A stretch of 64,000 nucleotides of DNA, from assembly GCF_003344625.1 (NCBI RefSeq), contig NZ_QPKJ02000001.1, positions 930,001-994,000 on the forward strand. The letters run 5' to 3'. Below the pieces are notes generated by a model. The model saw only the letters and a list, made by a program, of their open reading frames with translations. It had not been told where the DNA came from and ran no database searches. Below, piece by piece: positions 1-7,748 of the stretch; the stretch's first letter is position 1, and the number at the start of each line of letters is the position of its first letter. This DNA comes from Solirubrobacter deserti (lineage in GTDB: Bacteria; Actinomycetota; Thermoleophilia; Solirubrobacterales; Solirubrobacteraceae). The position numbers and the translations under genes were made by a program.

Positions 1-24
1 GGTGAAGACCGTCTGAAATCCGGG

Positions 25-30
25 TAATCG
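25..30 (+). promoter_or_regulatory. Leaderless -10 hexamer (TAATCG) for the first gene
   Basis: TAATCG ends 7 bases before the ATG at 38, the spacing seen at many other starts in this window, so transcription would begin at or next to the start codon. No correctly spaced Shine-Dalgarno is present; AGGGG lies too close. The assignment is by pattern only. Confidence 0.4.
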
Positions 31-37
31 AGGGGCC

Positions 38-475
38 ATGACCAGGCCCTTCGTCACCTGCGCGCTCAGCGCGCTGTTGCTTGCCGCTGTCCCGGCCGTC
101 GCCGAAGCCAAGAACTACAAGGGACGAACCAGCCAGGGCCGTGTCGCCGAGCTGCGCACGGGCGCCGACGGGGTGGTGAACCGCGTCCGCCTCGGCTGGC
201 GCGCACCCTGCGGCGAGGGCTACCGCTTCAACGAGCACACCACGTTCCGGCCGCGGCTCGATGTCGCCACCGCCGACGCGGTCCAGGACGCCGGCACCTA
301 CCGGGTGCGCTACCGCGGCGGCCTGCGTGCGCGCATCACCGTCACGCTCGCCGGTGCGCGCGACCCCGCCACCGACCGCTGGTCCGGCACGCTCGCGGGC
401 AAGGTCATGGTCACGCGTCGCGGCAAGGTGATCGACCGGTGCGAGGTCAAGCAGCTCACCTGGAACGCCAGATAG
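38..475 (+). CDS. Small secreted protein of unknown function
   Basis: This 145-residue protein starts with a clear signal peptide: MTRPF, a hydrophobic Leu/Ala stretch, and a likely cleavage after AEA near residue 25. The mature part is basic and beta-rich, with two cysteines (in APCGEG and DRCEVK) that could form a disulfide once exported. I recognise no domain. The gene stops at the TAG at 473, only 10 bases before the next start. It probably acts in the cell wall or medium, but no function can be assigned from sequence. Confidence 0.75.
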   Translation: MTRPFVTCALSALLLAAVPAVAEAKNYKGRTSQGRVAELRTGADGVVNRVRLGWRAPCGEGYRFNEHTTFRPRLDVATADAVQDAGTYRVRYRGGLRARITVTLAGARDPATDRWSGTLAGKVMVTRRGKVIDRCEVKQLTWNAR

Positions 476-478
476 CCT
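473..478 (+). promoter_or_regulatory. Leaderless -10 hexamer (TAGCCT) for the MOSC gene
   Basis: TAGCCT ends 7 bases before the GTG at 486. Its first three bases are the stop codon of the upstream gene. The same hexamer and spacing occur before the mocA-like gene at 47543. Confidence 0.45.
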
Positions 479-485
479 GGGGGAC

Positions 486-1115
486 GTGCCGAAGCTCGTC
501 TCCGTGAACGTCGGAACGCCCCAGCAGATCGCGATGCGTCGCGGGCGGCCGATGATGAGCGCCATCACCAAGCACCCGGTCGACGCCCGCGTGCGGGTGG
601 AGGGCGTCAACGTGGCCGGGGACGCGCAGGCCGACCTGCGCGTCCACGGCGGGCCGGACAAGGCCGTCTACGCGTACGCGCGCGAGGACGCGGACTGGTG
701 GGCGGCCGAGCTGGGCCGCGAGATCCCGGCGGGCATGTTCGGGGAGAACCTCACGACCGAGGGCATCGACGTCTCCGGCGCGCTGATCGGCGAGCGCTGG
801 CGGATCGGGACCGTCGAGCTCGAGGTCTGCCAGCCGCGCCAGCCGTGCTCGAAGCTCGGCCTGCGCTTCCAGGACCTCAAGATGGTCAAGCGCTTCTCGC
901 AGGCCAGCCGGCCGGGCGCCTACCTGCGGATCGTCACCGAGGGCGAGCTCGGCGCGGGCGACGCGATCGAGGTCACGCACCGCCCTTCCCACGACGTCAC
1001 GATCGCGCTCGTCTCCGACGCCATCCTGCTCGACGACTCACTGCTGCCGCGCGCCGCGGTCGCGACGGAGCTGCCCGTGCCGCTGCGCGAGTGGATGCTC
1101 GCTCAGGCGGCCTGA
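486..1115 (+). CDS. MOSC domain protein (YiiM-like)
   Basis: This 209-residue protein has the layout of YiiM-type MOSC proteins: a beta-strand start, HGGPDKAVYAY (H54) and GMFGENL (about 83-89), then the MOSC cysteine in VCQPRQPC (C115, C121). MOSC domains are built around a conserved Cys and are linked to molybdenum cofactor chemistry. YiiM-type enzymes reduce N-hydroxylated compounds using bound Moco. Moco synthesis genes lie elsewhere in the window. The GTG start is supported by the leaderless hexamer at 473. The 3' end overlaps the convergent RNase H gene by 13 bases. Confidence 0.88.
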   Translation: MPKLVSVNVGTPQQIAMRRGRPMMSAITKHPVDARVRVEGVNVAGDAQADLRVHGGPDKAVYAYAREDADWWAAELGREIPAGMFGENLTTEGIDVSGALIGERWRIGTVELEVCQPRQPCSKLGLRFQDLKMVKRFSQASRPGAYLRIVTEGELGAGDAIEVTHRPSHDVTIALVSDAILLDDSLLPRAAVATELPVPLREWMLAQAA

Positions 1116-1600
1116 CGCGCGGCCGCGACGGCCAGCTGGTCGGCGCGGTCGTTGAGCGCCTTGTAGTCGAAGCCGGCGCCGGTCTCGTGCCCGCGCACCC
1201 AGTGCCAGCGGACGTTGCCGAGCCGTGCGACCTCCGCCTCCAGCGCCATCAGCAGGTCCTGGTTCTTGACCGCGGACCCCGAAGCGGTCTTCCAGCCCTT
1301 CTTCTTCCAGCCGGGCAGCCACTTGGTCATCGAGTTGAGCATCAGCTGCGAGTCGGTGACCACGACCACGTCCTGGCCGTCCGGCAGCGCGCGCAGGCCG
1401 TTCAGCGCCGCGGAGAGCTCCATCCGGTTGTTGGTGGTGAGCTTCTCCCCGCCGGAGAGCTCGACGTTCTCGCCCCCGTCGGCCGGGATCACGATGGCCG
1501 CCCAGCCGCCGGGGCCGGGGTTGCCCGAGCAGGCGCCGTCGGTCCAGACAGCCGCTTCACCGGGGCGGATTTCTACGGGGGAGTCCTTGCGGGGTGGCAT
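1103..1600 (-). CDS. rnhA: Ribonuclease HI
   Basis: This 165-residue protein degrades the RNA strand of RNA-DNA hybrids. All catalytic residues of type 1 RNase H are visible: D21 in WTDGACSGNPGPGGWA, E61 in NNRMELSAAL, D83 in VVTDSQ, H138 in VRGHE and D154 near the C-terminus. The basic handle region (KWLPGWKKKGW, about 93-103) is present, so this resembles the E. coli enzyme with a short N-terminal extension. It is convergent with and overlaps the MOSC gene. TATCCC lies 8 bases upstream of its ATG and may be a leaderless -10. Confidence 0.95.
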   Translation of the reverse strand: MPPRKDSPVEIRPGEAAVWTDGACSGNPGPGGWAAIVIPADGGENVELSGGEKLTTNNRMELSAALNGLRALPDGQDVVVVTDSQLMLNSMTKWLPGWKKKGWKTASGSAVKNQDLLMALEAEVARLGNVRWHWVRGHETGAGFDYKALNDRADQLAVAAARQAA

Positions 1601-1679
1601 TGGGAGTAGGGATAGCCTCAGTCTCGGACGCCATCGCGCCCCATACGCAACGGGCGCTCAGAACGCGATCTTCTCTGTC

Positions 1680-2720
1680 ATGGACAATGAGTACATGGTG
1701 GACGAGCCCAAGAGCGAGATCGACTGGCGCGCGGTCCACACGATGCAGCTCGGGGCCACCGGGTTCATCGTCTTCCTGATGGTGGTCATCTGGGCCGCGA
1801 CCGGCCTGGGTGAATACTTCTGGCCGATCTGGGTGTGGTTCGGGCTGTCGATCCCGCTCGCCGTCCAGTACGCGGTCAAGCGGGCGCTGGACGGGCCACG
1901 ACGATGGCGGGCGCTCTCGGTCCACGCGGCCCTGTCGTGCGTGAGCGGCGCGATCCTCACGTTCATCTGGCTGTTGACCGGCTTCGGCTTCTGGCTGTTC
2001 TGGCCGCTGTTCGGGATGTCCGCCGTGCTGATCCTGCACGCCTTCCTCACCGTCTGGTGGCGGGCGCTGCATCCCAAGCGCGAGAAGGAGCTGACCGAGC
2101 GCGTGGACGTGCTCACCCGCACCCGCCGCGGCGCCCTGGACGCGCAGGCCGCGGAGCTGCGCCGCATCGAGCGTGACCTGCACGACGGGGCGCAGGCGCG
2201 CCTGGTCGCGCTGAGCATGCAGCTCGGCCGCGCCGAGGACCGGCTCGACGACCACCCCGAGGCCGCCGAGCTCGTGCGCAACGCCCGTGTCGAGGCGTCC
2301 AACGCGATCAAGGAGCTGCGGGATCTGGCGCGCGGCATCGCCCCGCCGGTGCTGGCGGACCGTGGCCTGCCGGCGGCGGTGGAGGCGCTCGGCGAGCGCT
2401 CCGCGCTGCCGGTGAAGGTCGACGCGCGGCTGGGGCGCCGGCTCTCGCCGGTGGTCGAGTCCGCGGCCTACTTCGTGGTCGCCGAGTCACTGACCAACGC
2501 CGCCAAGTACGCCCGCGGGGCCGCCGCCAAGGTCTCCCTGTTCGAGGAGAGCGGGCGCCTGGTGGTCGAGGTCGACGACAACGGCCCGGGCGGCGCGAAC
2601 CCCGAGGGCAACGGGCTGTCCGGGCTCAAGAGCCGTGTCGAGGCGCTGGATGGCATCCTGGTGGTGGTGAGTAACCCAGGGGAGGGCACGACCGTGCACG
2701 CCGAACTGCCGTGCGAGTAG
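1680..2720 (+). CDS. NarL-type sensor histidine kinase with 2TM domain
   Basis: This 346-residue kinase begins with a 2TM-type sensor: about four hydrophobic segments between residues 20 and 125. A dimerisation helix follows with the HisKA_3 phospho-acceptor H168 in ERDLHDGAQARL. The ATPase domain has an N-box around N273 (AESLTNAAKYA) and a G-box (DDNGPGG, then GLSGLKSR). It should autophosphorylate and pass phosphate to the regulator encoded next, which overlaps it by 10 bases. I chose ATG 1680; ATG 1695 (MVDEPK) is an alternative and neither has a good ribosome-binding site. The signal is unknown. Confidence 0.9.
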   Translation: MDNEYMVDEPKSEIDWRAVHTMQLGATGFIVFLMVVIWAATGLGEYFWPIWVWFGLSIPLAVQYAVKRALDGPRRWRALSVHAALSCVSGAILTFIWLLTGFGFWLFWPLFGMSAVLILHAFLTVWWRALHPKREKELTERVDVLTRTRRGALDAQAAELRRIERDLHDGAQARLVALSMQLGRAEDRLDDHPEAAELVRNARVEASNAIKELRDLARGIAPPVLADRGLPAAVEALGERSALPVKVDARLGRRLSPVVESAAYFVVAESLTNAAKYARGAAAKVSLFEESGRLVVEVDDNGPGGANPEGNGLSGLKSRVEALDGILVVVSNPGEGTTVHAELPCE

Positions 2721-3370
2721 TCATCGCGGAGGACCAAGCGCTGTTGCGGGAGGGCATCGTCGCCCTCCTGCGCGAAAAGGGATTCGACGTCGTAGCCCAG
2801 GCCGAGGACGGACCTGGGCTGCTGCGCATCTTGAGCGGGCACAAGCCGGACCTCGCGATCGTCGACGTCCGGCTTCCACCGACGTTCACCGACGAAGGCA
2901 TCAGAGCGGCACTGGAGGCCCGGGCGAAATACCCGGGCCTCGGCGTGTTGATCCTGTCCGCGTACGTCGAGCCGGTCTACACGGCCGAGCTGCTCGACAG
3001 CGGCGGGGAGGGGGGCGTCGGCTACCTGCTCAAGGAGCGGGTGGGGGACGTGAAGGCGTTCGTCGCCGCCGTCGAGAGCGTGGCCCGCGGCGGCACCGCG
3101 CTCGACCGCGAGGTCGTGTCCGAGCTCGTGCGCCGGCGCGACCCGGACGGCACCGACGGCGCCCTCGGCGCGCTGACGCCACGGGAGCGCGAGGTGCTGG
3201 GCCTGATGGCCGAGGGCCGCACCAACACCGCGATCGCCCGCGCGCTCGTGGTCACGCCCGGCGCGGTCGAGAAGCACATCTCCAACATCTTCAGCAAGCT
3301 CGACCTGCCCGCGTCCGACGAGGACCACCGGCGGGTCCTGGCCGTTCTGGCCTTCCTGCGGCAGGGGTAG
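2711..3370 (+). CDS. NarL/LuxR-family response regulator
   Basis: This 219-residue regulator has a receiver domain (residues 1-120) with acidic E7/D8, phospho-acceptor D52 (LAIVDVRLPP) and K108 (YLLKERV). A LuxR-type HTH follows from about residue 154 (LTPREREVLGLMAEGRT) to about 198, with recognition helix TPGAVEKHISNIFSKL. The GTG start lies inside the end of the kinase gene, so the two are translated together and form a cognate pair. Target genes are unknown; the membrane protein immediately downstream is a plausible one. Confidence 0.93.
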   Translation: MRVVIAEDQALLREGIVALLREKGFDVVAQAEDGPGLLRILSGHKPDLAIVDVRLPPTFTDEGIRAALEARAKYPGLGVLILSAYVEPVYTAELLDSGGEGGVGYLLKERVGDVKAFVAAVESVARGGTALDREVVSELVRRRDPDGTDGALGALTPREREVLGLMAEGRTNTAIARALVVTPGAVEKHISNIFSKLDLPASDEDHRRVLAVLAFLRQG

Positions 3371-3439
3371 GGCTGACCTCAGTGCGGGACGCCCGCGCGC
3401 CGCATGGATCGGCGCGCGCCGCGGACCGATGCTGTGAGC

Positions 3440-4024
3440 ATGCTCCCAACGCTCGATCGCACGGCCCGTGACGCGGCCTATCTGACCTTCACGCTGCTGA
3501 CGTCGATCGCCGCGCTGGCGGTCTGGATCGTCGCCCTCACGGTCTCCCTGACCTTCGGCATCCTCGTCATCGGCCTGCCGATCGTGCTCGCCTCGGTCTA
3601 CCTGATGCGCTGGACGGCCGAGCTGGACCGCCAGAACGCGGCGCTCGTCTTCGGTCGACCCGTCCGCGGCCACTATCGCTCGCACCGGGCGCCCGGCCTG
3701 TTCTCGCGCGTGTTCGTGACCTTGCGCGACCCGCAGGTGTGGCGGGACCTCGCGTGGCTGATCACGCACTCGGTCGTCGGGATGGCGTTCGGCGCGCTGG
3801 CCGTGTCGCTGATCGTCGGCACGCTCGGCACCGCCACGCTTCCGCTCTGGTACTGGGCGGTGCCCGGCGGCTACGAGCTCGGCGCGTACACCGTGGACAC
3901 GTTCACCGAGGCCGTGCTGACCATGCTGCTGGCGGTGCCGTTCGCGTTCATCACGGTGTGGGTGATGCGAGGCATGGCGAAGTTCCACGCCTCGCTCGCC
4001 GTCGAGCTGCTGGGCCGTTACTAG
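3440..4024 (+). CDS. Membrane protein of the Putative sensor domain family
   Basis: This protein of about 194 residues resembles the sensor domain often found at the N-terminus of actinobacterial kinases, here without a kinase. It has two N-terminal hydrophobic helices (about residues 10-60), a linker with TAELDRQNAALVFGRP, and two more helices after LRDPQVWRDL. Standing just downstream of a two-component pair, it may act as an accessory sensor or be regulated by it. An ATG at 3404 would add 12 residues. The 3' end overlaps the convergent next gene by 4 bases. Confidence 0.75.
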   Translation: MLPTLDRTARDAAYLTFTLLTSIAALAVWIVALTVSLTFGILVIGLPIVLASVYLMRWTAELDRQNAALVFGRPVRGHYRSHRAPGLFSRVFVTLRDPQVWRDLAWLITHSVVGMAFGALAVSLIVGTLGTATLPLWYWAVPGGYELGAYTVDTFTEAVLTMLLAVPFAFITVWVMRGMAKFHASLAVELLGRY

Positions 4025-4977
4025 GGAAGCTCGCCGATCCTCGTGACCCGGCCGGCCGCGAGGAACGTCTCGGTCTGCCCGCGCTCGGACCACTCGAGCA
4101 GCTCGCTGGTGTCCGGGTCGAAGATGATCGTGACGCCGCCGATCGTGACGCCGCGGCCGCTGCGGCCGCGGCGGTCGACCGCCTCCGGCAGCGGCGTCGC
4201 GCCGTCGTAGTGGCTCAGAACGGTGATCAGCGCGGCGCGCTGGTCCGGGGTGACGTTCGCGCGGGCGAGCAGGAGCACGATGTCGCGCAGCACCTGGTAC
4301 GCCGCCCGGTCCGCGGCCGGATCCCAGCCACCGCCGGGCGACCAGCGGCCGTCCTCGTGCGCTTGGAAGAGCAGCTTTCCGAGCGCGTCGGGGTCGGTCG
4401 GGAGCTCGTTCAGCGGGACCTTCGCCAGCCCGGCGTCGCCGTACAGGTTCGGGATGTCCTCGGGCGTGTTGAACTCGCGCGGCTTGAGCACGCTCTGCGC
4501 GTAGCCGCGCCTGGACGCCTCCCACTGCGCGAGCTGCTCGGGCGTCATCCGCTCGCGCGCCTTGCGGGGGATCTCCGGGGCCGTGATCGTGCCTGAGACC
4601 AGCTTGGTGGTGGTCGTGCGGCGGCCCTGCCACTCGCTGTCGCTCCACCAGCGCTCCGTGGCCTCGATCGTGTGCGTCGCGGTCTCGCGGCGGTCGATCG
4701 ACTCGAGGTAGCGATAGCCGGTCCACGGAGCCGGAGCGTCCTGCTCGGCGGCGGTCTGCGCGGTGGAGGTGAGGATGGCCGCGACGGTCGTCGGGGCCTG
4801 CTCGGACGGCAGCGCGGCGAACGTGATGCTCGCGGTGGCGGTGGCGGCGACGGCGATGCCCGCGATCCGCGTGCGACGACGGCGCGTGCGCCGGTCGGCG
4901 ATCGTGAGCAGGCGCGCGATCTCCTCGTCCGTGGGCTCGTGCGGCTGCAGCGGTGAGAGGCGGTCTTCGAGCTTCAT
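4021..4977 (-). CDS. CU044_5270-family membrane protein, sigma factor partner
   Basis: This 318-residue protein begins with a cytoplasmic acidic segment (MKLEDRLSPLQP), a basic stretch (RRTRRRRTR), one transmembrane helix at about 41-60, and then a large exported domain containing TGYRYLES and WWSDSEWQG. This matches the CU044_5270 family, which is typically encoded right after an ECF sigma factor as here. Its ATG overlaps the sigma gene stop by 4 bases. By position it may be an anti-sigma-like or signal-sensing partner, although no zinc-finger anti-sigma motif is visible. Confidence 0.82.
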   Translation of the reverse strand: MKLEDRLSPLQPHEPTDEEIARLLTIADRRTRRRRTRIAGIAVAATATASITFAALPSEQAPTTVAAILTSTAQTAAEQDAPAPWTGYRYLESIDRRETATHTIEATERWWSDSEWQGRRTTTTKLVSGTITAPEIPRKARERMTPEQLAQWEASRRGYAQSVLKPREFNTPEDIPNLYGDAGLAKVPLNELPTDPDALGKLLFQAHEDGRWSPGGGWDPAADRAAYQVLRDIVLLLARANVTPDQRAALITVLSHYDGATPLPEAVDRRGRSGRGVTIGGVTIIFDPDTSELLEWSERGQTETFLAAGRVTRIGELP

Positions 4978-5498
4978 CGGTCGGTCTCCAGGGTCTCGCG
5001 CAGAGCTTCGCGGCCGCGGCTGAGCAGCGAGCGGACGGTCGCGGGGCGGCACCCGAGCGCGTGGGCGATCGCGGCGTCGGGCAGGTCGTGGACGTAGCGC
5101 AGCGTCAGCGCGGCTCGCTGGCGTGGGGGAAGGGGCGCGAGGAGCGCGAGCGCGTCGTCGAGGCTCGGCTGCTCGGCGTGCGGTTCGTGGTGCGGCTCGA
5201 GCAGCACGGTCGGGCGGCGCCTGCGCGCGAGGTCGATCGCCTTGCGCACCGCGACCTTGTGCAGCCACGCGTCGAGCTTGGCCGGGTCGCGGAGCTGGCG
5301 GGCGCGCTGGATGGCGACGATCGCCACCTCCTGCGCGACATCCTCGGCGGCGGCGTGGTCGCCGAGCACGCCGAGCGCGGTCGCGCGTGCGATTGCGAGC
5401 GCGCGGGCGGCGAGCTCCGTGCGCGAGTCGGTGCGCGCCTTCGCTCTGGGGAGCGCGACGGCGATCACGCGGTTGGGATGGGGTTGACCATGCCCCAT
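4974..5498 (-). CDS. ECF RNA polymerase sigma factor
   Basis: This 174-residue protein is a short extracytoplasmic-function sigma factor. The sigma-2 region contains AAAEDVAQEVAIVA (core binding and -10 recognition) and DPAKLDAWLHKVAVRKAID. The sigma-4 region contains LPPRQRAALTLRYVHDLP followed by the HTH AIAHALGCRPATVRSLLSRG. It directs polymerase to a small regulon and is presumably controlled by the membrane partner encoded immediately downstream. The N-terminal 25 residues are poorly conserved, so the start could be slightly later. Confidence 0.9.
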   Translation of the reverse strand: MGHGQPHPNRVIAVALPRAKARTDSRTELAARALAIARATALGVLGDHAAAEDVAQEVAIVAIQRARQLRDPAKLDAWLHKVAVRKAIDLARRRRPTVLLEPHHEPHAEQPSLDDALALLAPLPPRQRAALTLRYVHDLPDAAIAHALGCRPATVRSLLSRGREALRETLETDR

Positions 5499-5513
5499 AG
5501 ACGGCGCGAAGAC

Positions 5514-6020
5514 CTAGTTCTGTGGCAGCACGAGGTCGAGGATCCGGTCCAGGTCGCGCTCGATCTCCGGATCGGTCCACTCGTGCACGTGCGCGGGGTG
5601 GTGGAAGCGGGTCGTAGCCTGCAGCAGCGGGCGGCCCTTGTCGCCGACCATCGCCTCGAGTTGCTCGATCAGCCAGTTGACGTGCTCGTCGACGACGGCA
5701 CTCTGCTCGTCGCACAGCGCCTGATAGGTGGCGAACAGCTCCGGGTCCACGCGCGCGGTGCCGCGCTTGGCCGCCGACAGCGTGCGGATCCACTCACGCG
5801 GGTCGTCGATCGGCTCCAGGGTCGCGTGGAACTCGTGCAGCCAGCGGCGGGTGACCGCCTCCCGCAGCGCCTGCTTGGACGGGAAGTGCCGGTAGACGGC
5901 GCCGTGGCTGACCCCGAGTGCGCGCGCCACGTCGACGACGTTGGCCTTCTGCGGCCCGTGGCGGCGGAGGACTTCCTCCGCCGCTTCCAGGATGCGCTCG
6001 GGGGTCAGCGGCTGCGTCAT
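5514..6020 (-). CDS. TetR-family repressor of the adjacent reductase
   Basis: This 168-residue regulator has a TetR HTH at residues 8-54 (TPERILEAAEEVL, then VVDVARALGVSHGAVYRHFP). The C-terminal ligand domain is short and holds several His residues (TRFHHPAHVHEW). Its ATG overlaps the stop of the aldo/keto reductase by 4 bases, so it is the second gene of that operon. A strong palindrome sits at the operon promoter (7011-7034), so autorepression is the simplest model. The ligand is probably a reactive carbonyl or substrate of the reductase; this is inference. Confidence 0.88.
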   Translation of the reverse strand: MTQPLTPERILEAAEEVLRRHGPQKANVVDVARALGVSHGAVYRHFPSKQALREAVTRRWLHEFHATLEPIDDPREWIRTLSAAKRGTARVDPELFATYQALCDEQSAVVDEHVNWLIEQLEAMVGDKGRPLLQATTRFHHPAHVHEWTDPEIERDLDRILDLVLPQN

Positions 6021-7000
6021 GCCGACAAATGTGACATCTGCGCCGCGGGGTAGCGCTCGCCGGCGGCGGCGTCGGCGGGCACGGCGGCCTCGATGCGCGC
6101 CGGGGTGTCGACGTCGAGCTCGAGCGCCTTCAGGGCCTCGGCGAGGCGCTCGCGGCGGCGCGCGCCGATCAGCGGCACGATGTCCTCGCCGCGGGACAGC
6201 GCCCAGGCGATCGCGGCCTGCGCGGGGGTCGCCCCGGCCTCCTCGGCCGTGGCGCGCAGGGTCTCGACGAGCGCGAGGTTGCGGTCCAGGTTCTCGCCCT
6301 GGAAGCGCGGGCTGAAGCCGCGGAAGTCGGTCGCGCTCATCTCACGGTCCTTGCTCCAGTGGCCGGACAGCAGGCCGCGGCTGAGCACGCCGTACGCGGT
6401 GACGCCGATGCCGTTCGCGCGCGCGGCGGGCAGGATCTCCGTCTCGATCCCGCGGCTGATCAGGCTGTACTCGAACTGCAGGTCCGAGATCGGCGCGGTC
6501 TGCGCGGCACGGCTGACGACGTCCGCGCTGGACTCCGAGAGGCCGATGTGACGGACGTACCCGGCCTCGACGAGCTCCTGGATGGCGCCGACGGTCTCCT
6601 CGATCGGCACGTCCGGGTCCGTGCGCGCGAGCCGGTAGATGTCGACGTGGTCGGTGCCGAGCCGGCTGAGCGTGTAGGCGAGGAAGTTCTTGACCGCCTG
6701 CGGGCGGCCGTCGTAGCCGATCCAGCCACCGGCCGGGTCGCGCAGCGCGCCGAACTTGACGCTGATCGTCATCGCGTCGCGGTCCTTGCCCGCGAGCGCC
6801 TCCCGGATCAGGAGCTCGTTGTGGCCCATGCCGTAGAAGTCGCCCGTGTCGATGAGCGTGATGCCTGCGTCGAGCGCGGCGTGGATGGTCGCGATCGACT
6901 CGGCGCGGTCGGCGGGGCCGTAGAGATCGGACATGCCCATGGCGCCGAGACCGAGAGCGGAGACGGTGGGGCCGGTCTTTCCGAGCTGACGAGTAAACAT
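6017..7000 (-). CDS. Aldo/keto reductase
   Basis: This 327-residue NADPH-dependent oxidoreductase has the AKR barrel start (RQLGKTGPTVSALGLGAMGM), the catalytic D51 and Y56 (LIDTGDFYG) and K82 (ISVKFGAL). The usual active-site His (YLHR) is replaced: the sequence reads DIYRLARTDP, as in some bacterial AKR subfamilies. The NADP-binding C-terminus has PLIGARRRERLAEAL. I chose the ATG at 7000 because a promoter and operator cover 7011-7048; an ATG at 7024 would lie inside the operator. It forms an operon with the TetR gene. Confidence 0.9.
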   Translation of the reverse strand: MFTRQLGKTGPTVSALGLGAMGMSDLYGPADRAESIATIHAALDAGITLIDTGDFYGMGHNELLIREALAGKDRDAMTISVKFGALRDPAGGWIGYDGRPQAVKNFLAYTLSRLGTDHVDIYRLARTDPDVPIEETVGAIQELVEAGYVRHIGLSESSADVVSRAAQTAPISDLQFEYSLISRGIETEILPAARANGIGVTAYGVLSRGLLSGHWSKDREMSATDFRGFSPRFQGENLDRNLALVETLRATAEEAGATPAQAAIAWALSRGEDIVPLIGARRRERLAEALKALELDVDTPARIEAAVPADAAAGERYPAAQMSHLSA

Positions 7001-7010
7001 GAGATGCAAG

Positions 7011-7034
7011 GTGACAGATTTCATATTCTGTCAC
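7011..7034. promoter_or_regulatory. Palindromic operator for the TetR repressor
   Basis: An inverted repeat with perfect 8-base arms GTGACAGA and TCTGTCAC separated by 8 bases. It covers the proposed -10 box (7020-7025) of the reductase-tetR operon, the right size and place for a TetR dimer. Confidence 0.7.
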
Positions 7035-7048
7035 CGCGACGATGTCAT
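7020..7048 (-). promoter_or_regulatory. Promoter of the reductase-tetR operon
   Basis: On the minus strand ATGACA (7048-7043) and TATGAA (7025-7020) are separated by 17 bases. Transcription would start near 7013, giving a leader of about 13 bases before the ATG at 7000. The operator overlaps the -10 box. Confidence 0.55.
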
Positions 7049-7076
7049 CTGCGTGCGGGGCTCAGCGCTGGCGCCT

Positions 7077-7445
7077 TCAATGCGCGCGCACGGCGGAGAA
7101 CGCCAGGACGTCGGTCAGCGTCTCGAAGTGACGGTCGACGTGCAGGACGTCGGCGGCGTGCTGCTGCGCGCACGCTGCGATCAGCAGGTCCGGGAGCGAC
7201 ACGCGGTGCCGGCCACGGGAGGCGAGCTCGCGCTGGGCGGTCACCGCGATGCCGAACGTCTCGGCGTCCATGCGCAGGTCGCGGAACGCGGCCAGATCCT
7301 GCTCGAGCCGTGCGTAGCCGTCAGCGCTGCGGGCGCTGTAGAGCAGCTCCAGACGCGTCATCGCGCACAGGCAGAGCTCGTCCTCATCGGCGACGGTGAG
7401 CGCGCCGCGGACGTACGCGGACTTGTCGATCAGCAGCAGTCTCAA
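7077..7445 (-). CDS. vapC: VapC-type PIN-domain ribonuclease toxin
   Basis: This 122-residue PIN-domain protein should be an Mg-dependent RNase that blocks translation when free of its antitoxin. The four acidic residues of the PIN centre are present: D7 (LLLIDKSAY), E33 (TRLELLYSA), D86 (LPDLLIAACA) and D104 (HVDRHFETL). The start is a TTG at 7445 that overlaps the antitoxin stop codon (TTGA), so translation is coupled. It is close in length to mycobacterial VapC toxins. RNA target unknown. Confidence 0.88.
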   Translation of the reverse strand: MRLLLIDKSAYVRGALTVADEDELCLCAMTRLELLYSARSADGYARLEQDLAAFRDLRMDAETFGIAVTAQRELASRGRHRVSLPDLLIAACAQQHAADVLHVDRHFETLTDVLAFSAVRAH

Positions 7446-7705
7446 CGCCAGGCGGCGTCGGAGAGCAGCTCGTCGACGTCGACGAGCGAGCGCGCGCGGC
7501 TCAGCGCTTCGCGCTGGCGCTGGAGGCGGGCCGCGCGGTCGCGCGCGGCGGCGTCGGACGCGATCGCGTCATGGCCGGTGGCGGCGAGCCGCAGCAGCAG
7601 CTCGCGCCGGTCGTGCACGTCGGGCCACCGCTGCTGCGCGTCGTCGAGCATCCGAGCCATCTTCCCGGTGTCCGTGATCGCGTAGCGAGGACGGCTCGTC
7701 GGCAC
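7442..7705 (-). CDS. vapB: VapB-type antitoxin
   Basis: This 87-residue protein precedes the PIN toxin and overlaps it by 4 bases. The N-terminus reads VPTSRPRYAITDTGKMARMLDDAQ and the rest is helical and charged with several Arg-rich turns, consistent with a DNA-binding antitoxin whose C-terminus wraps the toxin. I cannot place it in a named antitoxin family. I chose GTG 7705 because a promoter and inverted repeat end just before it; an upstream GTG at 7741 would lie inside the operator. Confidence 0.75.
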   Translation of the reverse strand: MPTSRPRYAITDTGKMARMLDDAQQRWPDVHDRRELLLRLAATGHDAIASDAAARDRAARLQRQREALSRARSLVDVDELLSDAAWR

Positions 7706-7712
7706 CGGCGCC

Positions 7713-7743
7713 AGTGTAACACCGGCGCCGGTAGGTGTCACAC
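7713..7743 (-). promoter_or_regulatory. vapBC promoter and operator
   Basis: GTGACA (7741-7736) and TACACT (7718-7713) are spaced by 17 bases, and TACACT ends 7 bases before the GTG at 7705, so the message should be leaderless. Inverted arms GTGTAACACC (7714-7723) and GGTGTCACAC (7734-7743), one mismatch, bracket the spacer and fit a VapB or VapBC operator. Confidence 0.6.
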
Positions 7744-7748
7744 CGCGG

